From Rheinheimera mangrovi (GTDB lineage Bacteria > Pseudomonadota > Gammaproteobacteria > Enterobacterales > Alteromonadaceae), in contig NZ_CP034683.1 in NCBI RefSeq assembly GCF_003990335.1, forward strand, positions 882,501-946,500: a stretch of DNA of 64,000 nt. The letters are read 5' to 3'. Shown piece by piece: positions 10,607-20,305 of the stretch; within the stretch, counting starts at the first letter, position 1, and the number at the start of each line of letters is the position of its first letter. The position numbers and the translations under genes were made by a program. The notes below the pieces were generated by a model. It had not been told where the DNA came from and made no database searches. It saw only the letters and a program-made list of their open reading frames with translations.

Positions 10607-11902
10607 ATGAAATTTATAGATCGTTATTTTGAGTTGACGGCGCGCCAGAGCAGCATTAAAAAAGAGCTGATCGCTGGCCTTACTACCTTTATGGCGATGA
10701 GTTATATCCTGTTTGTGAACCCCAGTATGCTGGCACAAACCGGTATGGATCATGGGGCTGTTTTTGTCGCAACTTGTCTGGCGGCAGCTTTTGGCTCTAT
10801 TGCTATGGGTATGCTGGCTAATTTACCCGTAGCTTTAGCTCCAGGTATGGGGCTGAACGCATTTTTTACTTATGTGATAGTGCTGGAACAGGGCCATAGC
10901 TGGCAGACTGCATTAGCTGCAGTATTTTGCTCCGGTGTTTTGTTTTTACTGCTGAGTATCTTCAAAATTCGGGAATGGATTATTCAGAGTATCCCCTTCG
11001 CGTTAAAGATGGGGATAGCTGCAGGTATCGGGATGTTTTTGGCGCTGATTGCATTAAAAACTGCCAATATCATAGTGGCCAGCCCTGCGACGCTGGTGAC
11101 GCTGGGCGATTTGCATGACCCTAAAGTGCTGTTGGCCATAGCTGGTTTTTTCCTGATTTTTGCACTGGCGCATCGCAAACAACATGCGGCCGTATTTATC
11201 AGTATTTTAGTGATCACTGCTATCGCTTGGTGGCGCGGTGACACCAGCTTTACTGGTGTTGTGGCTATGCCTCCTTCTTTAGCTGCTACTTTTTTACAGC
11301 TGGATTTTGCCTCTGTGCTGCAATGGGCCATGGTGCCAGTGATTTTAAGCTTATTGTTTTTAGATTTATTTGATACCTCTGGCACTCTCGTCGCTGTTAG
11401 CCAAAGAGCGGGTTTGTTAAAACCCAATGGTGAAATCCCCCGTTTAAGAGGCGCTTTATTGGCTGACAGTTCGGCTACTATTGCTGGTGCTTTAGTGGGC
11501 ACGTCCACTACCACCAGTTATGTTGAAAGCACGGCCGGAGTTGCTGCAGGTGGTCGCACAGGTTTAACTGCGGTAGTAGTAGGGTTGGCCTTTTTAGCTG
11601 CACTTTGGTTATCTCCGCTGGCGGCAATGGTGCCTGCTTATGCCACAGCAGGAGCCTTGCTTTATGTGGCGACTTTAATGCTAAGTAGCTTGCAGCATGT
11701 AGAGTGGAACGATTTGATCGAATCCGTGCCAGTAGTCGTAGTTTTGGTGATGATGCCGCTGACGTTTTCTATCGCTGATGGCATAGGCATGGGATTTATT
11801 ACCTATGCGGTGCTTTGTCTGGTGACTGGTCGTTTGGCCAAAACGACTTTAAGCGTCTGGGTATTAACCGCAGTTTTTACTGCTAAATTTTTCTTTGCAT
11901 AA
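10607..11902 (+). CDS. NCS2/AzgA-like purine nucleobase permease
   Basis: 431 residues from ATG 10607 (MKFIDRYFEL), preferred over a start at 10535 that would run through the preceding terminator. It is a polytopic inner-membrane protein with about 12-14 helices. Family motifs are the early LTTFMAMSYILFVNP, the LAPGMGLNAFF pore loop and the late LLADSSATIAGALVGTSTTTSYVES segment, typical of the AzgA-type adenine/guanine/hypoxanthine:H+ symporters (E. coli GhxP/AdeQ group). The exact substrate cannot be read from sequence. The next gene starts 8 bp downstream, so the two are probably co-transcribed. Confidence 0.9.
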   Translation: MKFIDRYFELTARQSSIKKELIAGLTTFMAMSYILFVNPSMLAQTGMDHGAVFVATCLAAAFGSIAMGMLANLPVALAPGMGLNAFFTYVIVLEQGHSWQTALAAVFCSGVLFLLLSIFKIREWIIQSIPFALKMGIAAGIGMFLALIALKTANIIVASPATLVTLGDLHDPKVLLAIAGFFLIFALAHRKQHAAVFISILVITAIAWWRGDTSFTGVVAMPPSLAATFLQLDFASVLQWAMVPVILSLLFLDLFDTSGTLVAVSQRAGLLKPNGEIPRLRGALLADSSATIAGALVGTSTTTSYVESTAGVAAGGRTGLTAVVVGLAFLAALWLSPLAAMVPAYATAGALLYVATLMLSSLQHVEWNDLIESVPVVVVLVMMPLTFSIADGIGMGFITYAVLCLVTGRLAKTTLSVWVLTAVFTAKFFFA

Positions 11903-11910
11903 GGGAAGGT

Positions 11911-12747
11911 ATGAAGAAAGTTACAGTTTTATTGGCATTGATGTTATCCACTGCTGTAGTTGCAGAGGATAAAGTGCAGGTCACAAGCACTGAATTAGCA
12001 CCGCATTTATATATGATTAAAGGGGCGGGCGGTAATATGGCCGCTGTAGTGGGGCCGGAAGGTGCGCTGGTGGTGGATTCGCAGTACGAACACATGGCAC
12101 CACAAATCAAGGCTGAGCTTGAACGCAAACAAGCAGGTATGCAGATTAAAACCTTGGTCAACACCCATTTTCATGGTGATCACGTTAATGGTAATGCGGC
12201 TTTAGCTTCAGGCGCTCAGATTATTGCACACACTAATGTGCTGACCCGGTTAAAAGCTGACGCAAAATTCCCAGCGGCAGGTTTACCAACAGAGACTTTT
12301 GTCGGTGAAAAAACGCTTAGCGTTAATGGGATAAATTTAAAACTGGTGACTATGCCCGTCAGCCATACGGATGGCGATTTGGTCGTTTGGTTCAAAGATG
12401 CCAATGTGTTGCATACAGGGGATTTATTCTTTGCGGACCGTTTCCCTTTTATTGACCTAAAGAGTGGAGGTTCAGTGACGGGCTATATAAGCAACGTCAA
12501 ACTGCTGCTCAGTCAAATCGACGATAAAACCAAGTTAATCCCTGGTCATGGTGATTTAATGGATAGAGCGGGGTTACAGCGCTTTTTAAGCATGATGGAG
12601 CAGACTCTCGCCGAAGTGAGTGCGCTGAAAGCCGCTGGCAAAACTGAAGAGCAAATAGTAGCTCAAGGATTGTCAGCGCAATGGAAAAGCTGGAGCTGGA
12701 ACTTTATTACCGAAGAGCGTTGGATCCGTACGCTATTTAAAGCTTAG
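11911..12747 (+). CDS. periplasmic metallo-beta-lactamase-fold hydrolase
   Basis: 278 residues with an N-terminal signal peptide (MKKVTVLLALMLSTAVVAED, likely cut after VVA). The MBL-fold metal motifs are complete: NTHFHGDH, then the His of PVSHTDGD, the Asp of HTGDLFF and the His of IPGHGD. The pattern matches class B-like secreted MBL hydrolases of the QuiP/B3-like group, but no beta-lactam specificity can be claimed. The GGSVTGYISNVK region and the C-terminal helix are ordinary. It follows the permease gene by 8 bp behind an AAGGGAAGG ribosome-binding site. Confidence 0.88.
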   Translation: MKKVTVLLALMLSTAVVAEDKVQVTSTELAPHLYMIKGAGGNMAAVVGPEGALVVDSQYEHMAPQIKAELERKQAGMQIKTLVNTHFHGDHVNGNAALASGAQIIAHTNVLTRLKADAKFPAAGLPTETFVGEKTLSVNGINLKLVTMPVSHTDGDLVVWFKDANVLHTGDLFFADRFPFIDLKSGGSVTGYISNVKLLLSQIDDKTKLIPGHGDLMDRAGLQRFLSMMEQTLAEVSALKAAGKTEEQIVAQGLSAQWKSWSWNFITEERWIRTLFKA

Positions 12748-12758
12748 TCTTGTAGTTC

Positions 12759-12804
12759 GAAGGCGCTCTGGTTATGCTTTGGCATCGCACAGGGCGCTTT
12801 TAGG
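12759..12804 (+). terminator. possible terminator after the MBL gene
   Basis: GCGCTCTG and CAGGGCGC pair (one wobble) around a long loop and are followed by TTTT. The large loop lowers confidence. Confidence 0.45.
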
Positions 12805-12822
12805 GTATAAATCAGGATCTTC

Positions 12823-15489
12823 ATGAGGTTACGTGAAACTTTAGTAGTCTACATGCTGCCTATTCTGGTTCTGCCTTTGTTATGTCTGGGGTATTTGTCC
12901 TATCATTTCAGCGCGCGCTATTACGAACAGCAGCTGTTTTTGCAAATCAAAAATGAGCTGGTACAAACGCAACAAAATATTCGTTTGAAATTATCTTCTT
13001 ATCAGCAAAGTTTGCTGGTCTTATCAAGCCAACGTCTGGTTGAGCGTTTTATTTCCGGTGAGCCTGGAGTGGACGCTGATTTAATTACAGAATTTGAACG
13101 TTATCGCAGTCGGGAACCTGACATCAGCGCCATTAAGTTTATTCGCTTAAATGGCGATTACCAGCTCACTATACCTGAACAAAAAAATGCGGCTGAAACC
13201 AGCAGATTTCGAAACCAGTATTTTTCAGCTTTGCAGTCGATGATGGATGACAAAGGCTTTTTTCTATCCAGTGAGCAAGGTTCAAATCAACTTAATCTTT
13301 ATGTTGCGCAGAAAGTCTATCTGTCGGGGCAGTCATCCGGTGATTTCAAGCGACTTTGGGGTTATGTGGTTCTGGTGATCAAACCCGAATTATTCCAACG
13401 TGGTATCAGCCAGTTAAGTGGTGAACTGCGAGCGCCTTTAGTCGTCAGTCAAGCTGCAACAATAGCCTTCGCTGAAAATGCCTTATTGATGGGGAGCGCA
13501 TTTTCACCTGTGAGTTTTACTGAAATTCAAGCCAGTGTTGATCAGCACGAGTTTGTTCCAAGCTTGTTATTGGGGCAGCCTATGCTGGTGACGGGCGTGT
13601 CATTGGCTGGCCCCTATCAGTTGGTCATTGGGGTGCAACCCGCATTGCTGGATAAAAGTATGGCGTATAAGCCATCATTAATTGCATTGTTTTGTATTTT
13701 GTTCTGTATAGGTTTACCTGTGCTGATTTATTGGGTGCTGGCCCGATTTGTGTTAACGCCCATTCGGGAGCTCACAGTCGCCAAAACTGCAGTGGGGCGT
13801 GGAGACCTATCTACAGTATTAACCGTCAGAAAGCAGGACGAGTTAGGCGATATGTTTGCGGCTTTTAATGTAATGGTTCGCCAGCTGAGAGTGTACCGTG
13901 AGCGCGAGCGGGCTTATCAGTTGCAGTTGGAAGACAAAGTTGCAGTCAGAACTCAGGATTTAGCCAATGCCAATCAGCAGCTGGAGTATGCCAATCAGCA
14001 GTTGATTTTAGCCCGGGAAGTGGCAGAGCAAGCCAACCGGCTAAAAAGCGTATTTCTGGCCAATATGAGTCACGAAATACGCACCCCGCTAACCGCTATT
14101 ATTGGTTTCAGCGAACAGGCTATCCAGGAAAATGATCCGCACCGCCAGCTTGATTATTTGCGCAGAGTGCTGCGCAGCGGTGATCATTTATTGGCTTTGA
14201 TTAACGATATTCTCGATTTATCAAAAATTGAAGCGGATAAATTGGAACTACTGACCGAGCAAGTGAATTTATTGGCTATAGTGGATGATATTTACCAGCT
14301 AACCCGGCAGCAGGCAGAACAAAAAGGCCTGCAATGTTTGTTGGAATTACACTATCCTTTACCGCAATTTATCTATACAGACACCTTGCGTTTCCGACAG
14401 GTGCTACTGAATCTGAGTTCAAATGCTGTCAAGTTTACCCAAAAAGGCAAGGTAGTGATTCATGTTTCCTACCAAACACCGGAAGAAGTGCTGAGGATCA
14501 AAATCAAGGATACCGGTATAGGTATTACAGCAGCGGAGTTAGGCAAACTGTTTCAACCTTTTGTTCAGGCTGATGCCGCAGTCACCCGCAATTTTGGTGG
14601 TTCAGGACTTGGCCTTTGTATTTCGAAAAAGCTGATGGAACAGATGCAGGGCGATATTCAGGTGGATAGTGTCAAAGGCATCGGCAGTTGCTTTGAAATT
14701 GTGATGAATTGCGAGCATCAGCATATTAGTCTGGTGAACAGTTATCAGCGTTCTGTGCAGGAAGTTCTGACCGTGGAAGTCCCCACAGATTATCACCAGC
14801 TTAAATTATTGGTGGCTGAGGATAATCCTGACAACCAGTTGCTTATTCAGGTATTGCTGCAAAAACTGGGTATTCAGGCTGTGATTGTGGAAAATGGTCA
14901 CAAAGCAGTTGAGCGGGTATTACTGGAGAGTTTTGATCTGGTATTGATGGATATGCAAATGCCGGAAATGGGGGGGGAAGAAGCAACAGCTTTGATCCGG
15001 CATGCCGGCATGGACTTACCTATTGTTGCTTTAACTGCCAACGTGATGAGTGAAGATCAAAGCCGTTATCTGAAAGCAGGCTGCCAGGCTGTTTTATCCA
15101 AACCTATAGTACAAAAAGACTTCTTAGCTGTGATACAAAAATTCTGTCAAACCAGTAAAACGCTGGATGAACAACTGGCTGCTCAATTAGCATCCGATCC
15201 TGTCATTTTGCAGCTCAAACAAGACTTTAGACAAGGGTTACCAGCCTTGCTTGATGATTTTCAACTTTGGTTAGCGACAGCAAATTGGCATCGCTTGCAG
15301 TATGAGGCGCACAGCGTAAAGGGCAGCGCAGGCAGCATGGGCTATCCAGAGTTAACCGAATTGATGTCGAGGCTGGAGTTGGCAGCTCAAGAAGCTGATT
15401 TAGATCTGGCTACATGCCTGGTCGATGAATTTGTCGCTTTAGTGGCGGCAGATCAAGGTACGGAACAGGAGATTACGAGTGAACAATAA
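12823..15489 (+). CDS. BarA-like tripartite hybrid sensor histidine kinase
   Basis: 888 residues. In order: N-terminal membrane helix (about 8-29), a periplasmic sensor domain (about 30-280), a second helix (about 285-310), HAMP (to about 365), a short coiled coil, HisKA with the phospho-accepting His417 (FLANMSHEIRTPL), HATPase with DTGIGI and GGSGLGL, a receiver domain with phospho-acceptor Asp710 (LVLMDMQMP), and a C-terminal HPt domain with His830 (YEAHSVKGSAG). The phosphorelay is therefore complete within one chain, and a separate response regulator is expected elsewhere. The sensor domain resembles Cache-type folds only in outline. Its end overlaps the next gene by 11 bases. Confidence 0.93.
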   Translation: MRLRETLVVYMLPILVLPLLCLGYLSYHFSARYYEQQLFLQIKNELVQTQQNIRLKLSSYQQSLLVLSSQRLVERFISGEPGVDADLITEFERYRSREPDISAIKFIRLNGDYQLTIPEQKNAAETSRFRNQYFSALQSMMDDKGFFLSSEQGSNQLNLYVAQKVYLSGQSSGDFKRLWGYVVLVIKPELFQRGISQLSGELRAPLVVSQAATIAFAENALLMGSAFSPVSFTEIQASVDQHEFVPSLLLGQPMLVTGVSLAGPYQLVIGVQPALLDKSMAYKPSLIALFCILFCIGLPVLIYWVLARFVLTPIRELTVAKTAVGRGDLSTVLTVRKQDELGDMFAAFNVMVRQLRVYRERERAYQLQLEDKVAVRTQDLANANQQLEYANQQLILAREVAEQANRLKSVFLANMSHEIRTPLTAIIGFSEQAIQENDPHRQLDYLRRVLRSGDHLLALINDILDLSKIEADKLELLTEQVNLLAIVDDIYQLTRQQAEQKGLQCLLELHYPLPQFIYTDTLRFRQVLLNLSSNAVKFTQKGKVVIHVSYQTPEEVLRIKIKDTGIGITAAELGKLFQPFVQADAAVTRNFGGSGLGLCISKKLMEQMQGDIQVDSVKGIGSCFEIVMNCEHQHISLVNSYQRSVQEVLTVEVPTDYHQLKLLVAEDNPDNQLLIQVLLQKLGIQAVIVENGHKAVERVLLESFDLVLMDMQMPEMGGEEATALIRHAGMDLPIVALTANVMSEDQSRYLKAGCQAVLSKPIVQKDFLAVIQKFCQTSKTLDEQLAAQLASDPVILQLKQDFRQGLPALLDDFQLWLATANWHRLQYEAHSVKGSAGSMGYPELTELMSRLELAAQEADLDLATCLVDEFVALVAADQGTEQEITSEQ

Positions 15490-15898
15490 TGTGTTTGAAC
15501 TGGCGCCTGAGCTTGAGCGGGATAGCTTGTGGTTAGCCGACTGGCCGCTGTGTCAGTTGCGTGTGCAAAATGATGCAAACTATCCTTGGTTTATTCTCGT
15601 TCCCCGCCGTGCTGCTATGGTTGAAATTATTGATTTAACGCAAGATGAGCAGGGACAATTGTGGCGGGAAAGCGCTTTTTTATCTGAATTTTTGAAATCA
15701 GAGTTTAATGCCAAAAAACTGAACGTGGCTGCCCTTGGGAATATGGTTCCGCAATTGCACGTGCATCATATAGTGCGTTATGAAAACGATATCGCCTGGC
15801 CCGCTCCGGTATGGGGGAAGGCGCCGGCAAAAGTGTATAGCGAAGCCGCCTTATTGCAGTTAAAACATAAGCTGTCGTTATTAACCGTACCTGCATGA
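15479..15898 (+). CDS. HIT-domain protein
   Basis: 139 residues from GTG 15479, overlapping the kinase end; a GTG at 15491 is an alternative. The HIT-like core is present: NDANYPWFILVPRR near residues 31-44 and the active-site motif QLHVHHIVR near residue 93. HIT proteins hydrolyse or transfer nucleotidyl groups, often on dinucleoside polyphosphates. The overlap with the sensor kinase suggests translational coupling, but a functional link is not established. The subgroup is the short, mostly gammaproteobacterial type with DSLWLADWPLC at the N-terminus. Confidence 0.88.
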   Translation: MNNNVFELAPELERDSLWLADWPLCQLRVQNDANYPWFILVPRRAAMVEIIDLTQDEQGQLWRESAFLSEFLKSEFNAKKLNVAALGNMVPQLHVHHIVRYENDIAWPAPVWGKAPAKVYSEAALLQLKHKLSLLTVPA

Positions 15899-16000
15899 CT
15901 GTTCAGGCCTAAACTTGTAGCATGAGTGCTTTTTTGTGACGCTTTTGAGTTAGTATTAGGCGCTGATTGTCTGAAATTTATTGTTGTAAGGAACTTTGTT

Positions 16001-16840
16001 ATGTCGGCTGAAAATGCCTTATTAACCATATTGGTTGAAAAGATCCGCACAGATATGCTGGTTTTACCAACATTACCTGAAATGGCTATTCGGGTGCGCA
16101 AAACAGCAGATGACCCGGACAGTAACCTGCTCATGATGACAGATGTCATAGCTCAGGATCCTGCTTTGGCTGCCCGCATGATTAAGGTCGCCAACAGTGC
16201 TTTTATGGGACGTTCAATTAAGGTGAATTCACTGAATCAGGCCATCACCCGTATAGGTTTAAGTCAGATAAAAAATATTGCTACAGCTATGGCGATGGAG
16301 CAGCTTTTTGTTTCACAACATGAGCAAATCAAAGAAAGAATGGCTTTGGTATGGCGCGACAGCGTTAACATTACCAGTATAGCGCTGGCCTGTTTGAAGC
16401 TGTATATAGCAGATAATAAGCACTGCAATCTTAATCTGGATGTGATGACGCTGGCTGGTTTAATGCATTTAATTGGTGCCCTTCCTATTTTAACTGAAGC
16501 TGAGCGCTATCAGACTGTGTTTGGTGATCCGGAGTTTTTAGAAAACGCCATCAGTACTTTATCTGGTCAGATAGGTTCCAGCATTATGCGGGCATGGGAT
16601 TTTTCGGATACTTATGTGCAGATAGTGCTGAACTGGAATAGTCCTTCTTATCAGCCTGAACAGGTGAGTTATATTGACTTTATCCGCTTGGGAGCGCTGG
16701 TGCAGAGTCCACTGGAAGGAGCAGCTCGTTTGCAGGCCTTTCAACCTTATATCGATCGTAATATAGTGCCGGACGCGAACTTTATGGATATTGCTGAAGT
16801 ACGTCTGATTTCTCAGGAAGTAAGAGCTCTATTCAGTTAA
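16001..16840 (+). CDS. HDOD domain protein
   Basis: 279 residues from ATG 16001 (MSAENALL), with AAGGA 11 bases upstream; a longer frame from 15926 has no good site. The HDOD domain spans about residues 20-215, beginning with LPTLPEMAIRVRK and VIAQDPALAARMIKVANSA. HDOD proteins lack the catalytic HD pair and act as regulatory or scaffolding modules in signalling, motility and c-di-GMP networks. No output domain is attached here. It is a single gene closed by a strong terminator shared with the convergent rdgC. Confidence 0.9.
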   Translation: MSAENALLTILVEKIRTDMLVLPTLPEMAIRVRKTADDPDSNLLMMTDVIAQDPALAARMIKVANSAFMGRSIKVNSLNQAITRIGLSQIKNIATAMAMEQLFVSQHEQIKERMALVWRDSVNITSIALACLKLYIADNKHCNLNLDVMTLAGLMHLIGALPILTEAERYQTVFGDPEFLENAISTLSGQIGSSIMRAWDFSDTYVQIVLNWNSPSYQPEQVSYIDFIRLGALVQSPLEGAARLQAFQPYIDRNIVPDANFMDIAEVRLISQEVRALFS

Positions 16841-16857
16841 CTCACTTTGACCGAATC

Positions 16858-16884
16858 AAGCCCTGCAGCACTGCAGGGCTTTTT
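16858..16884 (+). terminator. terminator between the HDOD gene and rdgC
   Basis: AGCCCTGCAG and CTGCAGGGCT pair around CA and are followed by TTTTT on the plus strand. Confidence 0.85.
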
Positions 16885-16896
16885 AGTTTTTGGTTT

Positions 16897-17793
16897 TTAC
16901 TGCACGGCGATATTAGCTTTTAGTGGCAACAGAGCATGACGTAATGCGTCTGTCATCAGCAATAAATCAGCATCTAACCGACCTATCACATCATCCCAGC
17001 CCATTTCTTCATTTGAACCCGACAACAAGTCATGGAATTTCAGCCTTTTGATACTGCCATCTTCGCAAATTAAAAAGGTCACTTTTTCATCCTGCTCTAA
17101 GGCCAGCTTAGTCACCAGTTTATCCTGTAAATGGCTTTGCACTTCATCGGCACTTAACAAGTGGTTGATAAAGCGCACTTTAGCACCTTCTTCATCCGGA
17201 GCTTTTAATTCAGCTTCAGCCCCTAACTGAAAACCTTCCGGTAACTCTTTACCTTGTAACCAGAAATGCAGCTGTTGATTTAACTGGTGGTTGTCCAACA
17301 GCGGCATCGCAGGTAAGGAGCCAAAAGCTTTACGCAGCAAAGCCAGTAATTCTTCTGCTCTGCTGGCGCTGCTGGTATCCACTAATAACCAGCCTTGTTG
17401 TTTGTCATACAAGGCGGTAGTGACGCTGGATTTACTGAAAGCACGTGGAAGCAAAGTCTGGATCAGTTCTTCTTTTAACGCCTGCTTTTCTTTGCGGCTT
17501 AAAGGACGGCCTTTTTCCTGTTCCATCGCGTCAATTTTAGGTGCCAGTTCTTCATTGACCACAGAACCCGGCAGCACTTTTTCCTGACGTTTCACCGCAA
17601 ACAACATCACGTCATTGGTCTGGTGGCAATATTGCTTCAGGCTTGGATGTAAGGGGCTGGTGAAGCCCATTTTAATGGCTTCCTGCGAGGTGCAAGGGGT
17701 GAATTTGAATGCAGCTAAGGCCTGCTCTAATTGATCCTGGTCGGTGTTTAAGTTTTCGGTGACCTGATATAAACGTAAATTTTTAAACCACAT
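16897..17793 (-). CDS. rdgC: recombination-associated protein RdgC
   Basis: 298 residues, full length. The N-terminus (MWFKNLRLYQVTE) and the segment FKFTPCTSQEAIKMGF are diagnostic. RdgC forms a ring-shaped dimer that encircles double-stranded DNA and limits RecA access in the nucleoid. The AELKAPDEEGAKVRF region and KRLKFHDLL near the C-terminus also match. A TATACT box lies about 30-35 bp upstream of the start; I see no LexA-like CTGT-N8-ACAG site. It converges on the HDOD gene and is oriented like the following sensor kinase gene, from which a terminator separates it. Confidence 0.96.
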   Translation of the reverse strand: MWFKNLRLYQVTENLNTDQDQLEQALAAFKFTPCTSQEAIKMGFTSPLHPSLKQYCHQTNDVMLFAVKRQEKVLPGSVVNEELAPKIDAMEQEKGRPLSRKEKQALKEELIQTLLPRAFSKSSVTTALYDKQQGWLLVDTSSASRAEELLALLRKAFGSLPAMPLLDNHQLNQQLHFWLQGKELPEGFQLGAEAELKAPDEEGAKVRFINHLLSADEVQSHLQDKLVTKLALEQDEKVTFLICEDGSIKRLKFHDLLSGSNEEMGWDDVIGRLDADLLLMTDALRHALLPLKANIAVQ

Positions 17794-17872
17794 AAGTAAG
17801 TACTCTTGGGATGAGAAATGCGGCTTAGTATACAGAGTTCAACTGCAGGATTTAGAGTTTTTCAGCGGAAAA

Positions 17873-17902
17873 AACCAAAGTGCAGATCACTGCACTTTGG
17901 TT
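17873..17902 (-). terminator. terminator of the sensor kinase gene
   Basis: A perfect 13-bp stem (17873-17885 with 17890-17902) with a 4-nt loop; on the minus strand it is followed by TTTT. It sits 8 bp beyond the kinase stop. Confidence 0.88.
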
Positions 17903-17910
17903 GTTTAGAT

Positions 17911-19659
17911 TCAGGAATTACGTTTTAAGTTTTTCGGGAAACGAATATGGTAACTCAGGCCATGGCCTGGTTCGCTACTGACCTGAATTGAACCACCCAG
18001 CGTTTGACGTACCAGATTATAGGTAATATGAGTACCTAAACCGCTGCCGCCCTGATCACGTTTTGTGGTGAAAAACGGATGAAACAGCTTTTCCAGTTGT
18101 TCTTGCGTCAAGCCGCGGCCATTGTCGGAATAAGTAATATCAACCATCTGACCTTCGTCCAGCACTGTGATGCGGATATAACCTTCTTCCAGCTCTTCAA
18201 AACCATGAATAAGAGAATTCATTAGAAGGTTGGTAAAAATCTGTGAAATAGCACCGGCAGGGCAACTCAGCATCAGACTTTCCGGACAATTCACATCAAT
18301 ATGATGGCGGGTCTTTTTAAAGTTTGGCTGCAAAGAGCGGATCACTTCGTGCAGATATTCGGCCAAATTAATAGTACGAATTGCATCACTGGTCTGATCG
18401 ACGGCAATTTGTTTAAAGCTGGCAATCAGCTCTGAAGCCCGAGTCAGGTTGGACTGCAGCAGTGAAGTACTTTGTTTGGCTTCTTCAATAAAATGCTCCA
18501 GCACTTTGGGAGACAAGGTTTTGTCTTTGTAAGCCAGGTCCAGCGCTGCCAGCTTCTCTGCTAAAAAGCTGGTTGCCGTGACGCCAATACCTACCGGAGT
18601 ATTCACTTCATGGGTAATACCAGCGACAAAACCACCTAAAGCAGCCATTTTTTCTGACTGCACTAATCGGTCCTGTGCCTGCTTTAAATCATCGACGGTT
18701 TTTTCCAGCTCACTCTGTTTGCCACGTAATGCTTCTTCACTGTGGCGGCGGCGTTCTATTTCTTCACGCAAGGCTTGTTGTTTCACTTCCAGTTCTTGTT
18801 TTTGCTGTTGTAAATCCATCATGGCCTGACTTAGGCCTGAAGTTTTACGCGCTACTTCCTGTTCCAGTAATAAGTTGTGCTGATCGAGTTTTTCATTCGA
18901 ATGCAGCAGCTGCTTCTGGGTGCTTTCCAGCTGAACTTTGTAATCCTGTACACGAGCGATCAGGCGGTTAAAAGCATCGGCCATGACACTCAACTCATTG
19001 GCTTCATCGTGGCGAACTTCAACTTTAGTGCCTTCCAGATGATCAAGCTCCAAATCTTCAATTTGTTGCGTTAGTTCACTCAGCGGTAAGGTCAGTTGAC
19101 TGCGGAAGGCCAGTAAAAACAGGATAATTAAAAAAGTGGTTTTTAATACAGCATTACCAACCAGGAAATAAATACCAATTTTTATCCGGTCCAGCACTAC
19201 GGCGCGGCTGGAAAACAGCGTGACATCACCGACCTGAGTTGCGCGGCCAGAGAATTCAAAAATGAGCGGGAAAGTGTAACCAAACAAGCCGGAGTTTTGT
19301 TCTGTTAGCCGAATGCCTTCTTGTACCAACTGATTGCTGTAACGTTCACTAATATCAATATAACGACCTAATTGTGTAATAACAGCGCCACTATCGTCCC
19401 GTACAATAATGCCTTCAATAGCTGGGATAGCCAGCAAACCATCTGCAATGATCAGCGCTTGTTGGGTATTTAACTCCCAAATTGCACGGGTCAGACTGCC
19501 GGAAAAGGTTTGCTGTAATGTTGCGAGCTCACCATTGATATGATCTTTGGTGTTGAAGTACTCGGCAACAATCTGGCCTAAAGTCACCACAAAGGTCAGG
19601 ATAAAATACACTGACAAGACTTTAGTCAGCAGCTTACGCGATAAACTTTTCTGCTGCAT
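17911..19659 (-). CDS. membrane sensor histidine kinase (HAMP, long coiled coil)
   Basis: 582 residues. A first membrane helix (about 13-33), a small extracytoplasmic sensor (about 34-155), a second helix (about 162-185), HAMP (about 186-240), a long glutamine-rich coiled coil (about 240-335), then HisKA with His350 in GGFVAGITHEVNTPVG and HATPase with GGSGLGTHITYNLV. The H-box variant THEVNTPVG is typical of a kinase group in Shewanella, Vibrio and relatives. It has no receiver, so a separate regulator is needed; the CheY-like gene divergently placed at 19940 is the obvious candidate. The 280-bp divergent gap between them should hold both promoters. Confidence 0.9.
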   Translation of the reverse strand: MQQKSLSRKLLTKVLSVYFILTFVVTLGQIVAEYFNTKDHINGELATLQQTFSGSLTRAIWELNTQQALIIADGLLAIPAIEGIIVRDDSGAVITQLGRYIDISERYSNQLVQEGIRLTEQNSGLFGYTFPLIFEFSGRATQVGDVTLFSSRAVVLDRIKIGIYFLVGNAVLKTTFLIILFLLAFRSQLTLPLSELTQQIEDLELDHLEGTKVEVRHDEANELSVMADAFNRLIARVQDYKVQLESTQKQLLHSNEKLDQHNLLLEQEVARKTSGLSQAMMDLQQQKQELEVKQQALREEIERRRHSEEALRGKQSELEKTVDDLKQAQDRLVQSEKMAALGGFVAGITHEVNTPVGIGVTATSFLAEKLAALDLAYKDKTLSPKVLEHFIEEAKQSTSLLQSNLTRASELIASFKQIAVDQTSDAIRTINLAEYLHEVIRSLQPNFKKTRHHIDVNCPESLMLSCPAGAISQIFTNLLMNSLIHGFEELEEGYIRITVLDEGQMVDITYSDNGRGLTQEQLEKLFHPFFTTKRDQGGSGLGTHITYNLVRQTLGGSIQVSSEPGHGLSYHIRFPKNLKRNS

Positions 19660-19939
19660 GAAACAACCTTGTTTTGTTCGGCTTAATAATGAATCACCCT
19701 AAAACACTAACTTATAGAAGATCAGTTTAAATGAAAATACTATATGTAATAAATAACTTAGAGACTAGGCAACAAGAGCTGCTTTAGCAATAAGACTGCT
19801 ATAAATTGTCAGATTGCAGCAAAAACAGCATTTAATGGTGTTAAATTGCAACATCTTTCAGTATGGTAGCGATGTCTACTATTTGAACTGTACGCACCTT
19901 AGTGAAAACAAATAAAGCAATAATAAAGAGGCTGTTTTA

Positions 19940-20305
19940 ATGGCGTTACCTGTATTAATTTGTGACGACTCCTTACTTGCACGAAAACAAGTGCGTAAAT
20001 CCTTACCTGAGTCTTTTGACGCTGATATTCTCACAGCTGGTAATGGCGTGGAAGCTTTGGCTATTTTGCGTAGTCAGGAGATTGGTTTAGTATTTTTAGA
20101 CCTCACCATGCCAGAGCTGGATGGTATTGGCGTGTTAGAGGCGATAAAACAGGATGGACTGGACTGTTTTGTGATTGTCATTTCTGCGGACATCCAGCCT
20201 GAAATGCAAAAACGAGTCACAGAGCTGGGCGCTCTGGCTTTTGTCCACAAACCTGTCAATCCAGAAAAACTTGTCGTTATTTTGAAACAATATGGTCTGA
20301 TATGA
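19940..20305 (+). CDS. CheY-like single-domain response regulator
   Basis: 121 residues, receiver domain only. The acidic pocket (Asp9, Asp10), phospho-acceptor Asp54 (VFLDLTMPELDG), switch Ser (VISAD) and Lys104 (FVHKPVNP) are all present. Without an output domain it probably works by protein contact. The next gene encodes a CheC/CheX-type phosphatase and starts 4 bases before this stop, which suggests that the phosphatase resets this regulator. The kinase encoded divergently is the likely phosphodonor. Confidence 0.92.
   Translation: MALPVLICDDSLLARKQVRKSLPESFDADILTAGNGVEALAILRSQEIGLVFLDLTMPELDGIGVLEAIKQDGLDCFVIVISADIQPEMQKRVTELGALAFVHKPVNPEKLVVILKQYGLI

Noticed and set aside
10984..11514. 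Minus-strand open frame of 176 codons inside the purine permease gene
   Set aside because: Antisense to conserved NCS2 membrane motifs, no ribosome-binding site and no recognisable domain.
17794..17872. LexA-type SOS box upstream of rdgC
   Set aside because: CTGTATAC is present, but the matching ACAG half at the correct distance is not.
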